A stretch of DNA of 64,000 nt, from contig NZ_VOAZ01000002.1 of the NCBI RefSeq assembly GCF_008369115.1, forward strand, positions 62,001-126,000. The letters are read 5' to 3'. This stretch comes from Psychrobacter sp. ANT_WB68. Its GTDB lineage: Bacteria > Pseudomonadota > Gammaproteobacteria > Pseudomonadales > Moraxellaceae. Under the pieces are notes generated by a model, which ran no database searches, was not told where the DNA came from, and saw nothing but the letters and a program-made list of their open reading frames with translations. The position numbers and the translations under genes were made by a program. This document shows positions 28,298 to 39,841 of the stretch, piece by piece. Numbering within the stretch: the first letter of the stretch is position 1; every line of letters starts with the position of its first letter.

Positions 28298-29614
28298 GTG
28301 TCTGCCAGTTCTGATTCTGCAAAACCTGCCCAGTCAAATGCGACAAAAAAAGTGGCGATTCAGCCTGCTGATCATCGCGCTAACTCTAACGGCCTGCCAT
28401 ATCTAAGCAACTTTGCCAGCGATGTTGCCAATAACAGCTGGTTGCTGCCTGATGGGGTCGTTGATGTGTTGTTTGAAGATGCACACAAGCAAGAAGTACT
28501 CAGACATCAATTGATCCAGCAGCTTATCAGCCATGGCTATCAATTGGTCAATCCGCCAATGATTGAGTTTACTGAATCGTTATTGAGTGACGCATCAGAA
28601 GATTTAAAGCGTCAAACCTTTAAGATTATTGATCAGCTGACCGGTCGCTTGATGGGTGTGCGAGCTGATATTACCCCGCAGATTTTGCGTATTGATGCAC
28701 ATCATGGCGGTAGCGGAATTGCACGTTATTGCTACGCTGGCGATGTGATTCATACTTTGCCTTCAGGGTTATTTGGCTCACGTACACCGCTACAGTTAGG
28801 TGCAGAGATATTTGGTTGCGGTGAACTTGCTGCTGATATCGAGCTGATAGATGTGCTATTTAGCATGGTAAATAGCTTAGATATGAGCGCTGCCCTACAT
28901 ATTGATTTGGGTCATGTGGCGATATTTAAGCGTTTAGCGGTATTGGCTGAGTTGTCGGATAATGACACCGAGCAATTGATGAATCTCTATGCGAATAAAA
29001 ATTTACCAGAGCTAAAACGTGTCTGCCAGCTACTGTCAATGGGCAATGATTTCTATGCCTTGGCACGCTTTGGTCATGATATGGCAAAGTTATTAGACAC
29101 GCTGTCAGATATTGCCAAGCAAGATACGCACATTGTGACGGCTGTCGATGAGCTGCAACGCTTAAAAGCACATTTAGAAGCGCAGTGGCAGTGCCCAGTG
29201 AGTATCGATGTGACTGAACTGTCGGGTTATCACTATCATACAGGTATTATATTTAACGGCTATATCAATAGTGAAACCCAGCCACTGGTACGTGGTGGGC
29301 GCTTTGATGGTATGCATAGTGTAGGTCAATTAAGTGCTAAGCAACCACGTGAAGCCACAGGCTTTAGTATGGATGTCAGCCGTTTGCTGGCGCATACACA
29401 GCTTGAGTCACCGATTATTGTACTGGTTGATTATCAGGCATTAAAGCAGGCTGATACTGATAAATCGCAAATGCAAGTGCTATTACAGCAGGTCACAAGC
29501 TTACGTCAGCAAGGCTACCGCGTCACTATGCCATTAACGGCCGAAGACCGTCCAGCGGCGATGACGCATCGCTTAAACTTTGCGAATGATCAGTGGCAGC
29601 TAGAGACTGTATAA
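28298..29614 (+). CDS. hisZ: ATP phosphoribosyltransferase regulatory subunit HisZ
   Basis: 438 residues, a class II HisRS-like paralog: YQLVNPPMIEFTESLL, FKIIDQLTGRLMGVRADITP, YCYAGDVIHTLP and TELSGYHYHTGIIFNGY, plus VRGGRFDGM and ATGFSMDVSRLL. It lacks the HisRS anticodon-binding domain. It would pair with the short-form HisG (not in this window) to start histidine synthesis. Start is GTG at 28298 with CAAGGA upstream. About 45 polar residues precede the conserved region. Next to purA, as in pseudomonads and relatives. Confidence 0.92.
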   Translation: MSASSDSAKPAQSNATKKVAIQPADHRANSNGLPYLSNFASDVANNSWLLPDGVVDVLFEDAHKQEVLRHQLIQQLISHGYQLVNPPMIEFTESLLSDASEDLKRQTFKIIDQLTGRLMGVRADITPQILRIDAHHGGSGIARYCYAGDVIHTLPSGLFGSRTPLQLGAEIFGCGELAADIELIDVLFSMVNSLDMSAALHIDLGHVAIFKRLAVLAELSDNDTEQLMNLYANKNLPELKRVCQLLSMGNDFYALARFGHDMAKLLDTLSDIAKQDTHIVTAVDELQRLKAHLEAQWQCPVSIDVTELSGYHYHTGIIFNGYINSETQPLVRGGRFDGMHSVGQLSAKQPREATGFSMDVSRLLAHTQLESPIIVLVDYQALKQADTDKSQMQVLLQQVTSLRQQGYRVTMPLTAEDRPAAMTHRLNFANDQWQLETV

Positions 29615-29800
29615 GCTTAGCAATGGCCTCAGTTAGAAAGCTTACATCTAGATGTTATTTAAATTTAGAAGCTATATAAAGAAATGTCATTAAATGACTG
29701 AATGATTAAATCGCTGAAAAATATGCCTTTTTTTAAAGTATTTTTTAGCATAACTTCAGTTTTAAACCGTTATTGCACACACCTCAATACATAAAGGTAA

Positions 29801-31099
<1,299 letters not shown>

Positions 31100-31126
31100 T
31101 TAGTAAAACAGCTATTTATTAATAAT

Positions 31127-31162
31127 AACCTCCATTGTTTAAACGCAGTGGAGGTTTTTTTT
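31127..31162 (+). terminator. Rho-independent terminator of purA
   Basis: AACCTCCATTG pairs with CAGTGGAGGTT (one G-T pair) and is followed by a run of Ts. Confidence 0.85.
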
Positions 31163-31341
31163 ATGAGAGTTTTTAAGAATATTTATAAAATGCTTACAGT
31201 TACTAATTACATAAAATCAAGATAAGCGCTTTCAAAAAAGATTAAGCTAATAGTGACAAGAATAGCATTATCTTTGTTAAGTAGCATTTCATGTGTGGAA
31301 AAGGATTTTCGATTATCAGCAAACCATAAGAGGGACATAAC

Positions 31342-31758
31342 ATGAAAACTAATATTATGAAGCACACTATTATTAAAACCTCATTAGCCATCTTGACGTC
31401 AGCAGCTTTTATGTTTCCCATGCTGTCTTGGGGCGCCCAGAATTGTGATAAACCCATCAATGATTTTGATGGTCTTTATTGCTTAACCAAAGTATATCTA
31501 GAAGCAGATAAAGAGCTTAATAATTCTTATACCAAGCTAAATAAAGTTTTAAATAGCCAGCAAAAAACCACACTTAAACGTGGGCAACTTGCTTGGATGC
31601 GTGACCGAAATGATCAATGTAGCTATCATGATGACGATGGTTTTTATGTTAATATGGACTGCGCTACCCGTATTACCACTAAACGGGTAAATTTCTTAAA
31701 TGACCGTGTACGTGAATGTAATGCTGGCAGCTGTCGAGACAGTCGTTTAGGAGAGTAA
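31342..31758 (+). CDS. LprI/DUF1311-family secreted protein
   Basis: 138 residues. A signal peptide (about 1-32, ending SWGAQ) precedes a four-cysteine domain: NCDKPINDFDGLYCLTKVYL, ADKELNNSYTKL, then QLAWMRDRNDQCSYHDDDG and a C-terminal DCATRITTKRVNFL. This matches the LprI/DUF1311 pattern (YCL...AD.EL...Y..L...RDWLK..D.C). The family includes lysozyme inhibitors, but many members are uncharacterised. GAGGGA lies upstream of the ATG. Confidence 0.78.
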   Translation: MKTNIMKHTIIKTSLAILTSAAFMFPMLSWGAQNCDKPINDFDGLYCLTKVYLEADKELNNSYTKLNKVLNSQQKTTLKRGQLAWMRDRNDQCSYHDDDGFYVNMDCATRITTKRVNFLNDRVRECNAGSCRDSRLGE

Positions 31759-31946
31759 TTGGCTAATCGTATGGTTATAAAAGCTATTGTAATGGTATTT
31801 GTATTGTCTTTATATCAGTCAGCTTTAAAATGGTGCTTTTCTAAAGCATAGCAATTTTAAAGCTTTTTTAAACCTTACTTTTCTGAGCGGTTAGCGTAAT
31901 TAACCCTATCATTTGTAGTCCCAATCATTATAATAGGCAGCAATCC

Positions 31947-32012
31947 TATGTTGGCACTCATGTTTTCGTATTAGTAAACCATGAGTTGTTTTGGTCAACC
32001 CAAGCCAACATA
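31947..32012 (+). promoter_or_regulatory. Nested inverted repeat upstream of ndk
   Basis: Within the 340-bp gap before ndk, TATGTTGGC (31947-31955) pairs with 32004-32012, and the contiguous ACTCATG (31956-31962) pairs with 31980-31986. The left arm is continuous over 16 nt while the right arm is interrupted by 17 nt. It could be an RNA structure in a long ndk leader or an operator. The rest of the gap shows no gene. Confidence 0.35.
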
Positions 32013-32098
32013 GTGTTCAAAGATAAAATAATCCCTTTACTATTTTATTTATTACCTGAGTTCAATTTTTCAACACCTTCATCCATTAGGAGCTTTTC

Positions 32099-32530
32099 AT
32101 GGCTAACGAACGTACTCTATCTATCATCAAACCTGACGCAGTAGCTGGCAATAACATCGGCGCTATCTATGACCGTTTTGAAAAATCAGGTCTAAAAATT
32201 GTTGCAGCTAAAATGATGCAACTTGATGATAAAAAAGCAGGCGGTTTTTACGCTGAGCACGCTGAGCGTCCATTTTATAATGACCTAGTGTCATTTATGA
32301 CTTCAGGTCCAGTATTGGTGTCAGTACTAGAAGGCGAAAACGCTATCGCTAAGCATCGTGACATCATGGGCGCTACTAACCCGAAAGACGCGGCTGAAGG
32401 AACTATCCGTGCTGATTTCGCTAGCAGCATCGATGAAAACGCGGTTCATGGTTCAGATTCAGCTGAATCAGCGGCACGTGAAATCAGCTACTTCTTCAAT
32501 GAAGAAGAAGTGTGTGCACGTACGCGTTAA
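32099..32530 (+). CDS. ndk: Nucleoside diphosphate kinase
   Basis: 143 residues, standard length. Starts [14 protein letters not shown] and contains the catalytic histidine in NAVHGSDS (His117), plus [17 protein letters not shown]. Balances cytosolic NTP pools by phosphate transfer through the histidine. AGGAG is 7 nt upstream of the ATG. Single-gene unit with a hairpin after it. Confidence 0.97.
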   Translation: MANERTLSIIKPDAVAGNNIGAIYDRFEKSGLKIVAAKMMQLDDKKAGGFYAEHAERPFYNDLVSFMTSGPVLVSVLEGENAIAKHRDIMGATNPKDAAEGTIRADFASSIDENAVHGSDSAESAAREISYFFNEEEVCARTR

Positions 32531-32594
32531 TAGCAGTTCTTATTAACAGCCGCTATTACAAATAATAGTGCTGATTAATAATTAGTGTGGCGAG

Positions 32595-32625
32595 ACGGCT
32601 TATATCTTTTGGTATAAGCCGTTTT
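32595..32625 (+). terminator. Probable terminator after ndk
   Basis: Stem ACGGCTTATATC / GGTATAAGCCGT with a TTTT loop, followed by only four Ts. The remaining ~220 bp to rlmN show no gene. Confidence 0.6.
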
Positions 32626-32848
32626 AGCTATTATAATGGTCTACATATGCATTGAAATTTTAGCTATTCTCCCTCATTATGAGTTTTACCTAGCGTTATC
32701 AATCCTTTATCAGCATATTGCTATCAGTTTTTGATAAAAAATGCGCTCATAATGGATTGCTCATGCATTCATATATTGGGTATGTACAGCAACGCCCATC
32801 TCAACAATTGCATCGCTTATATTAGCGCCTGCAAAAAGGTTATTTATT

Positions 32849-34078
32849 ATGTCTAATGTCCAAACCCCTGTCCAACATGTCCCAGCCAAAACTGCTAACA
32901 GCATAAAATTGGTAGATGAGGCGCAGGCGAAAACCAATCTATTAGGTATGACACAAGCGCAATTGGCGGAATACTTTAAGAGTATTGGCGAAAAGCCGTT
33001 TCGCTCGACGCAGGTCATCAAGTGGATATATCAGCAGGGTGTGACGGATTTTGAGCAAATGACCAATTTGAGCAAATCATTGCGTGATAAGTTGTCAGCC
33101 AATGCGTGCGTCATTCCGCCAAAAGTCATTCATCGTCAATATAGCGATGACGGTACGCGTAAATGGGTGTTTGAAGTCACGGGTGGCTCATTGGTTGAGA
33201 CAGTATTGATTCCGGCAGATGACAGCAAGTTAAATGGTCGAAAGACTCTCTGTATCTCCTCGCAAGTGGGTTGTGCACTGGACTGTAGTTTTTGTAGTAC
33301 TGGTAAGCAGGGCTTTGAGCGTGATTTAAGCGCCGCTGAAATTATCGGGCAGTTATGGGTAGCCAATGCTTCCTATATGACCGATGAAAATGACAGTTTA
33401 GAAAACGTTGACCATAGCTTGTGGGAAAATAACGTCACTAACGTAGTTATGATGGGCATGGGCGAGCCATTATTGAATTATCGTCCTGTTGTTAGTTCGA
33501 TGGAGTTGATGCTCAGTGACCACGCTTATGGTTTATCAAAGCGCCGTGTGACCTTATCAACGTCGGGTGTGGTGCCAAAGATGTATGAGCTGGCACAGGA
33601 GCTTGATGTGGCGCTAGCAATTTCATTACACGCGCCCAATGACGAGCTGCGTAATGAGCTAGTACCGATTAATAAAAAATACCCATTAGAGCAGCTGATG
33701 GCAGCAGCAAGAAATTACGTTTTTGACGTAAACCCGCGCCATAAAAAGCACGTGACGATTGAGTATGTCATGCTTGATGGTGTCAATGATAGCAATGAGC
33801 ATGCTGAGCAACTGGTCGCTTTATTGGGTGATTTACCAAGTAAAATTAATTTGATTCCGTTTAATCCGTTCCCACATGCGCCGTATGACAAATCAAGCAA
33901 TAACCGCATTCATGCGTTTAGTGATATTTTAAGCCAAGCGGGTTTTGTTTGTACCATTCGTCAGACGCGTGGCGATGATATCGATGCCGCTTGTGGTCAA
34001 TTGGTGGGGCAAGTGGCTGACCGTACTAGACGCTCAGCGGCTTGGCAACAAAGTATTAAAGATCGCGAAAATATTTGA
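32849..34078 (+). CDS. rlmN: Dual-specificity RNA methyltransferase RlmN
   Basis: 409 residues. Radical-SAM cluster motif CALDCSFC (Cys142, 146, 149) after SSQVGC, the GMGEPLLNY and [13 protein letters not shown] blocks, and the C-terminal [15 protein letters not shown] with the catalytic cysteine. It methylates C2 of an adenosine in 23S rRNA and in some tRNAs. The N-terminal ~30 residues are longer than in E. coli. In many relatives it directly precedes pilF, as here. Confidence 0.96.
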   Translation: MSNVQTPVQHVPAKTANSIKLVDEAQAKTNLLGMTQAQLAEYFKSIGEKPFRSTQVIKWIYQQGVTDFEQMTNLSKSLRDKLSANACVIPPKVIHRQYSDDGTRKWVFEVTGGSLVETVLIPADDSKLNGRKTLCISSQVGCALDCSFCSTGKQGFERDLSAAEIIGQLWVANASYMTDENDSLENVDHSLWENNVTNVVMMGMGEPLLNYRPVVSSMELMLSDHAYGLSKRRVTLSTSGVVPKMYELAQELDVALAISLHAPNDELRNELVPINKKYPLEQLMAAARNYVFDVNPRHKKHVTIEYVMLDGVNDSNEHAEQLVALLGDLPSKINLIPFNPFPHAPYDKSSNNRIHAFSDILSQAGFVCTIRQTRGDDIDAACGQLVGQVADRTRRSAAWQQSIKDRENI

Positions 34079-34141
34079 TATTGGATTAGTAATGCAGGGT
34101 TAAGTATTTACGGACTGAGCATTTGAATAAAATACTGCGAT

Positions 34142-34175
34142 TAAGCACTTCAATGAAGTGCTTAGCTGTCGTTTT
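34142..34175 (+). terminator. Probable terminator after rlmN
   Basis: Perfect 10-bp stem TAAGCACTTC / GAAGTGCTTA with a 3-nt loop. The T run starts about 8 nt later, so efficiency is uncertain. Confidence 0.5.
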
Positions 34176-34314
34176 TGTCTCACAACGGTAATAAAGTGTA
34201 GTCATTGCCGTCAATAATTGAGAGCAGCGCAATTAATAACAATAAATTGTACTTATGGGGAATAAATCTATTAAACTGATGCTTCTTTGATCGAACGCAT
34301 TGAACCACAGTTTT

Positions 34315-35262
34315 ATGATGGCGGCTATGATGACTTTTAAAAATCCTTGTCAGTTCAAATATCAAACATCCATTTCTCAAGCGGCGCAGCAATCAGGTGT
34401 CAATACTGCCAACAAACGCGGCTCAAAAGCTATTTTGTTAGTAAGTGCGCTAAGTGCCTTGTTATTGAGTGGCTGTCAGAGCACAACGACTACTGACTTA
34501 ATGGGTGGCACACCTTACCAAACATCGACACGACCGACTGATAATCGTAATTTAGATAAGCAAGAAATTGCTCGCGTTCGAACCTCGCTTGCTGCACAAT
34601 ATATCCGCAAAAATGAGCTCGATACTGCTCAGCGTCAACTTGAAAAAGCCTTTGCTGCTGATAGCCGTTATGCGCCAGCCTATGATATGATGGGCGTTTT
34701 GTTGCAGCAAGAAGGCAGTCGCCTCAATCTTGAAAAAGCCGATCAATATTTTAAAAAAGCCATCACGCTTGATAAAGATTTTGATCAAGCGCACAACAAT
34801 TATGGCGTTTATCTGTCCCAGATGAAGCGCTATAAAGAGGCGGCGGCGCAGTTTGAAATTGCAGGGTCAGCGCTAGGCTACGAGGGTCGTATTGGGGCGT
34901 TAGAGAATTTAGGGCGCACCTACCTTCAGCTAAATGATCATCCAGCCGCTGCCAAAGCGTTTTTGCGTGCTCTAGACGGCAACCGCAATAGTGTGATTGC
35001 GCACATTGAGCTGGTCGATTTATTACTCGAGCAGCAGCGTGTGCAGCAGGCCCAAAGGCTTTATGATGAAACCTTGATGCTGGTACAAGGGCAGGGTATT
35101 AGCCCGCGCTTGCTATTACAAGGCATCAAACTTGCGGCAGCACAAAATAACATAGCAACACGCCAGCAATTGGCACAGCAGCTTTTATCCGCTTATCCGC
35201 TAAGTGATGAAGCGAAACAACTTAAGACTTGGCTTAATAATCCAGAGGCACCATGGAAATGA
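34315..35262 (+). CDS. pilF: Type IV pilus biogenesis lipoprotein PilF/PilW
   Basis: About 315 residues. A hydrophobic stretch ending LLLSGC gives a lipobox about 55 residues into the protein, unusually far; a shorter start is possible. TPR repeats follow (LAAQYIRKNELDTAQRQLEK, MMGVLLQQEG.., NNYGVYLSQMKRYKEAAAQF, NLGRTYLQLNDHPAAAKAF). PilF helps PilQ secretin assembly at the outer membrane. Several Met codons cluster at the start (34315-34332), none with a clear ribosome binding site. Its end overlaps rodZ, the standard gammaproteobacterial order. Confidence 0.85.
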   Translation: MMAAMMTFKNPCQFKYQTSISQAAQQSGVNTANKRGSKAILLVSALSALLLSGCQSTTTTDLMGGTPYQTSTRPTDNRNLDKQEIARVRTSLAAQYIRKNELDTAQRQLEKAFAADSRYAPAYDMMGVLLQQEGSRLNLEKADQYFKKAITLDKDFDQAHNNYGVYLSQMKRYKEAAAQFEIAGSALGYEGRIGALENLGRTYLQLNDHPAAAKAFLRALDGNRNSVIAHIELVDLLLEQQRVQQAQRLYDETLMLVQGQGISPRLLLQGIKLAAAQNNIATRQQLAQQLLSAYPLSDEAKQLKTWLNNPEAPWK

Positions 35263-36077
35263 CCACCCCATCATCAAACACTCAATCTAACGCTCAGGGA
35301 TCATTTGGTGCCATGTTGCAGCAAGCCCGCAAAACTAAGCAAGTCAGCTTGGAGGACGCGGCCGCCGAGTTATTTATCTTAAAACGACATTTGCAAGCCT
35401 TAGAAAATGAAAATTTTGCAGATTTACCGCAAGCGGCGTTTGCGCGTGGTTTTGCGATTAACTATGCAAAGTTTTTGGGTTTAGATCCTGTAAAAATAGC
35501 CAGTAGCTTCGATGCTGCGTATCCTAATGATCTAAAGTCGCGCTCGACCAACAATATTGAGTCGCCACTACGCCCGATGGGTACTTTGCAACGCGATACC
35601 CACAATCGTATCCGTTTTAATCCGCTGCTGATTATCGCGGTGATTGGCGTTATTATTTTAGCGATTTTCCTATTCCGTATGGTGAGTAATGCCAGTAAAG
35701 AAAATAATGATCAGCCAGTAACTACTAGCGAAGACATCTCAGCCCTAGAACAAGCACAAGGTGCAGCGATTAATACGGATGCCAATGGCGTAGGTGCTTC
35801 TGGCTCGGCGCTCAATTTAGGTGGCGGTGTAAGTACGGCAGCGGCTATGCTGGACGTTAAGCTGACCGATACCGCTGTCGTCACTATTACTGATGCTACA
35901 GGTAGCAGCTTGATAGCTGGCTCGCAGAATGCTGGTAATTACCAATTATCAGGTATGCCGCCATTTAATGTGCAGATTGATAATATTAACAATGTTAGCT
36001 TGATGCTCAATCAAAAAGCGGTCGCTTTAGACAGTTATGCGGCAGGGAAGCAGGCCAGTTTTGAGTTAGCGCCTTAA
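35253..36077 (+). CDS. rodZ: Cytoskeletal protein RodZ
   Basis: 274 residues. An N-terminal helix-turn-helix (about 18-85, FGAMLQQARKTKQVSLEDAA and FARGFAINYAKFLGLDP), one membrane segment (about 127-146, NPLLIIAVIGVIILAIFLF), a linker rich in Ala/Gly/Ser, and a C-terminal DUF4115 domain beginning LDVKLTDTAVVTITDATG. RodZ links MreB to the membrane and supports rod shape. It overlaps pilF; the start could be ATG 35253 or the ATGA-type ATG 35259. Confidence 0.88.
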   Translation: MEMTTPSSNTQSNAQGSFGAMLQQARKTKQVSLEDAAAELFILKRHLQALENENFADLPQAAFARGFAINYAKFLGLDPVKIASSFDAAYPNDLKSRSTNNIESPLRPMGTLQRDTHNRIRFNPLLIIAVIGVIILAIFLFRMVSNASKENNDQPVTTSEDISALEQAQGAAINTDANGVGASGSALNLGGGVSTAAAMLDVKLTDTAVVTITDATGSSLIAGSQNAGNYQLSGMPPFNVQIDNINNVSLMLNQKAVALDSYAAGKQASFELAP

Positions 36078-36235
36078 TTTATTAAATAGTGTTTTTTTAA
36101 AATGTGTATAGTTTTTTAAGTGAGTTCTATTTTTAAAGCCATTATTATTAGTTTTATAAAAGTTGTTAGCGTGATAAAAGCGATGTTTGTTTCCAGTTTT
36201 TTCGTTCCAATTTGTTCCAATGAAAGGGTTTGTCT

Positions 36236-37351
36236 ATGTCAACGTCAGCGCCTATTAACCGTCGTCTTACTAAGAAAATATATGTCGGTGATGTCGCGAT
36301 TGGTGGTGATGCACCGATTAGCGTGCAAAGTATGACCAATACCGATACTTGCGATGTGGCCGCGACTGTTGCTCAAATAGAGCGCTGCGTCGAAGCAGGG
36401 GCAGATTTGATGCGCGTATCGACACCGACGATGGATACGGTAAAAGCCTTTGCAGAAATTCGCAAACGTGTCAGTGTACCTTTGATAGCAGACGTGCATT
36501 TTGATCACAAAATTGCCTTGGCAGTAGCCGAAGCCGGGGCTGACTGTCTGCGTATTAACCCTGGTAATATCGGTAGCGATGCCAAAGTACGTGAAGTCGT
36601 CGCTTGTGCTAAGCATTATAATATTCCTATTCGTATTGGCGTTAATGCAGGCTCATTGGAAAAAGACATTCAGCGTAAATATACCGAGCCAACCGGCGAG
36701 GCGATGCTCGAATCCGCCATGCGCCATATTGATATATTAGAGCGCCTCAATTTTGATCAATATAAAGTGTCGGTTAAAGCCAGTAATGTATTTTTAACTT
36801 TGGATGCTTATCGTCTTATCTCGGCACAGATTGATAATCCGCTACATTTAGGTGTCACTGAAGCGGGAGTCTATCGTACAGGAGCAGTCAAATCTGCGAT
36901 TGCCCTAGGCGGTCTATTATTGGACGGCATCGGCGATACTATTCGTATCTCCTTAGCTGCAGAGCCGGAAGAAGAGATTAAAATCGGCTTTGATATCCTA
37001 AAGTCGCTCAATATTCGCTCAAATGGTGTCAACTTTATCGCTTGCCCAAGCTGCTCGCGCCAAGAGTTTGATGTGATTAGAGTCATGACTGCGCTAGAGT
37101 CGCGTTTAGAAGACATCCGTGAGCCGATGAACTTGTCCGTGATTGGCTGTAAAGTAAATGGTCCAGGCGAAGCAAAAGAGGCGGATATTGGTATTGTCGG
37201 CGCGGCACCAAAATCACTGGTCTACCGTATGGGCGAAAAGAGTCATTTGATTGATACCAATAATTTGGTCGATGAAATCGAAAGTATGGTACGTGCTCAT
37301 GCCGAAGACTTGGCGAAAAAGCGTGAAAATGAAATCATTCGCGTAAAATAA
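36236..37351 (+). CDS. ispG: 4-hydroxy-3-methylbut-2-enyl diphosphate synthase IspG
   Basis: 371 residues. Contains [42 protein letters not shown], and the iron-sulfur ligands in [10 protein letters not shown] and [18 protein letters not shown]. It performs the reductive ring opening of methylerythritol cyclodiphosphate in isoprenoid synthesis. ATG 36236 sits 8 nt after AAAGGG, better than a TTG two codons earlier. Placed between rodZ and hisS as in most gammaproteobacteria. Confidence 0.96.
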   Translation: MSTSAPINRRLTKKIYVGDVAIGGDAPISVQSMTNTDTCDVAATVAQIERCVEAGADLMRVSTPTMDTVKAFAEIRKRVSVPLIADVHFDHKIALAVAEAGADCLRINPGNIGSDAKVREVVACAKHYNIPIRIGVNAGSLEKDIQRKYTEPTGEAMLESAMRHIDILERLNFDQYKVSVKASNVFLTLDAYRLISAQIDNPLHLGVTEAGVYRTGAVKSAIALGGLLLDGIGDTIRISLAAEPEEEIKIGFDILKSLNIRSNGVNFIACPSCSRQEFDVIRVMTALESRLEDIREPMNLSVIGCKVNGPGEAKEADIGIVGAAPKSLVYRMGEKSHLIDTNNLVDEIESMVRAHAEDLAKKRENEIIRVK

Positions 37352-37440
37352 GTCGATGAGCTATTAAAGGCTTAATCGATAAACATAGCGATAAGAATAA
37401 TAGAGATACTTTGTTAAAAATTTAAGGATGCGACCGTATT

Positions 37441-38730
37441 ATGATTAAAGCAATCAAAGGGTTTAATGATATTTTGCCTGCACAGTCTGCAAAATGGCTA
37501 CACTTAGAGTCGATATTGGCGGATGTGCTGGGCAGATACGGTTATGAGCATATTCGTCTGCCTATCGTTGAGCAAACCGACTTGTTTGCGCGTGCTATCG
37601 GCGGCGCAACCGATATCGTCGAAAAAGAGATGTATAGCTTTACTGATAAGTCTGAGCCACCAACACCATTGGCATTGCGTCCTGAAGGCACGGCAGGGGC
37701 AGTACGCGCGGTCATCGAGCACAATCTTTTACGTGGTGATACGCCTAAGCTTTGGTATATCGGCCCCATGTTCCGCTATGAGCGTCCACAAAAAGGTCGC
37801 TACCGTCAGTTTCATCAATTGGGTGTCGAAAGCTTTGGTAGTGCGCTACCGGATGCCGATGCAGAGCTGATTGCGATGACGCACTTGATGTGGCAAGAGC
37901 TGGGTCTTAAAGATGAGATGCGCTTAGAGCTTAATAGTTTGGGTGAGATTGATGAACGTCATGCTTATCGTGAAGCACTGGTTGCTTATCTGACTGACAA
38001 ACAAGAGCAGCTAGATGAGGACAGCAAACGCCGTCTAACGACCAATCCATTACGCATTTTAGACAGCAAAGAAGCGAGTACCCAAGCGTTATTGGCAGAT
38101 GCACCAAAGCTTGCTGAGTTCTTGGGTGCAGAGAGCAAGGCGCATTTTGAGCAAGTGCAGGCGTATTTGACGGCACTCGGTATCGAGTTTGAGATTAATC
38201 CGCACTTAGTACGTGGTCTTGATTACTATAATAAAACGGTATTTGAGTGGGTAACTGATAAGCTTGGTAGTCAGGCGACCGTTTGTGCTGGCGGTCGTTA
38301 CGATGGTTTGGTCGGACAATTAAAATCTATCGGGACTGATAATACTAAACCAGTGAAGTCTGAGCCCGCGGTTGGCTTTGCGATGGGACTTGAGCGATTA
38401 TTACTGCTCGTCGAAGCTGTGGCACCGATTGCAGAGTTACCTGTTTGCGATATTTTTGTGGTTGCTCATCCAGAAGTCTATAGTGCGGGTATTAATTATG
38501 CGCAAGATTTGCGTTATAACCGTCCTGACTTGCGCGTAAAAATGGCAAGCGCAACAAGCTTAAAAGCACAAATGAAAAAAGCGGATAAATCAGGCGCTGC
38601 ATTGACAGTGATTATCGCCCAGCAAGAGCTCGACGATAATACCATTAGTATTAAAGATATGCAGACGGGTGAGCAACAGACGGTTGCGACAGATTGGCTA
38701 TCGAGTAAAGAAAATTTTGTTCGTCAGTAA
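37441..38730 (+). CDS. hisS: Histidyl-tRNA synthetase
   Basis: 429 residues, class II. Motif 1 region [20 protein letters not shown], motif 2 [22 protein letters not shown], histidine-binding [15 protein letters not shown], and motif 3 [14 protein letters not shown] are all intact, and a C-terminal anticodon-binding domain follows ([11 protein letters not shown]..). AAGGA lies upstream. Next member of the conserved island. Confidence 0.97.
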   Translation: MIKAIKGFNDILPAQSAKWLHLESILADVLGRYGYEHIRLPIVEQTDLFARAIGGATDIVEKEMYSFTDKSEPPTPLALRPEGTAGAVRAVIEHNLLRGDTPKLWYIGPMFRYERPQKGRYRQFHQLGVESFGSALPDADAELIAMTHLMWQELGLKDEMRLELNSLGEIDERHAYREALVAYLTDKQEQLDEDSKRRLTTNPLRILDSKEASTQALLADAPKLAEFLGAESKAHFEQVQAYLTALGIEFEINPHLVRGLDYYNKTVFEWVTDKLGSQATVCAGGRYDGLVGQLKSIGTDNTKPVKSEPAVGFAMGLERLLLLVEAVAPIAELPVCDIFVVAHPEVYSAGINYAQDLRYNRPDLRVKMASATSLKAQMKKADKSGAALTVIIAQQELDDNTISIKDMQTGEQQTVATDWLSSKENFVRQ

Positions 38731-38785
38731 TTAATCGTGGCTTCAGCTTTAGCAAATTAATAACACTTTTATCAGGTAAAAATAT

Positions 38786-39574
38786 ATGGCTCTGACACCC
38801 AATTCGCCAAATACAGACAATTCAATGCAAGCGTTAAAGCAATATGGCAGCTATATTGTCACTGCAATTTTATTGGCGTTGGCAGCCTATTTTGGTTGGA
38901 CGTATTGGCAAAAAAATCATGCGCGCGTAGATACGGTTGCAGCCGACCACTATGCCGATATTCAGCGTTTAAATGAGGAAGTCAGCCTAGCGTCGCAGAA
39001 TCCAGATTTAGAAGCAGAGGCAAAAGCGTCACTGGCAGAGAGCCGTAAACAGCTAGATAAAGATATCGATGCTTTAGTGAGCACTCATGGCAACTCTGTT
39101 TATGCTTGGCAAGCGCTGATGATTAAAGCGCGTCAGCAAGTTGATAGTGATGACTTCAAAGGTGCCGGCGAGACCTTCAAAAAAGCTTTGGCAATCGATT
39201 TGGGTGATGCAGGTCTACAAGCGATTACCCGTCTACGCTATGCGAAGACGCTATTAGCAGCTGGTGATGCCGATGCTGCTTTGACAGAAGCCAACAATGA
39301 TATGCCAAGCTCATTTGAAGCAAGTCAGCAAGAGTTATTGGGTGATATTTATCTGGCACAAGATAATAAAGACTCGGCGGTTAAATCTTACAATAATGCT
39401 TGGGAATTGTTACGTGACCGTCAAGAAACACGTGCAGTATTGGCATTGAAGATGGAAAGTTTGGGTATCGTGCCTGAGCCTATTGCAGCGCAAGCCAGTC
39501 TTATTCAAGAACCTGCTGCACCTGTACCGCCTTTAGCGGTTGAAGCCGAAAATACGGTAGCCACTGTTGAATAG
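38786..39574 (+). CDS. yfgM: YfgM-like membrane-anchored TPR protein
   Basis: 262 residues. A single N-terminal membrane segment (about 19-40, GSYIVTAILLALAAYFGWTY) anchors a periplasmic helical-repeat domain (YAWQALMIKARQQVD, AGETFKKALAIDLGDAG, RLRYAKTLLAAGDADAAL). In E. coli YfgM associates with SecYEG and PpiD. The C-terminus here is an Ala/Pro/Glu-rich tail. Position between hisS and bamB is diagnostic. Confidence 0.85.
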   Translation: MALTPNSPNTDNSMQALKQYGSYIVTAILLALAAYFGWTYWQKNHARVDTVAADHYADIQRLNEEVSLASQNPDLEAEAKASLAESRKQLDKDIDALVSTHGNSVYAWQALMIKARQQVDSDDFKGAGETFKKALAIDLGDAGLQAITRLRYAKTLLAAGDADAALTEANNDMPSSFEASQQELLGDIYLAQDNKDSAVKSYNNAWELLRDRQETRAVLALKMESLGIVPEPIAAQASLIQEPAAPVPPLAVEAENTVATVE

Positions 39575-39841
39575 TAGATGTCGAAAATAGGTATTAAAAA
39601 AGATTTTGAATAACAATCACTGGTGCTGAATATGAGCGCTAACGTTTTAATAAGTGTTTTAACAAAGATTGCAATGCCTCAAACCGTTTTACAAACCGTT
39701 TTGAAAAACTAAGTAGCGCAGTAAGTCAGAAGGGTAGTATTAATAATAAGTGCTTATTCATGTGCTTATTATTATTGTTCACCGCTTACTTGCTGATAGC
39801 TAATTTATTAATGATTAATTTATTGGTAGTGAGAACCCATA

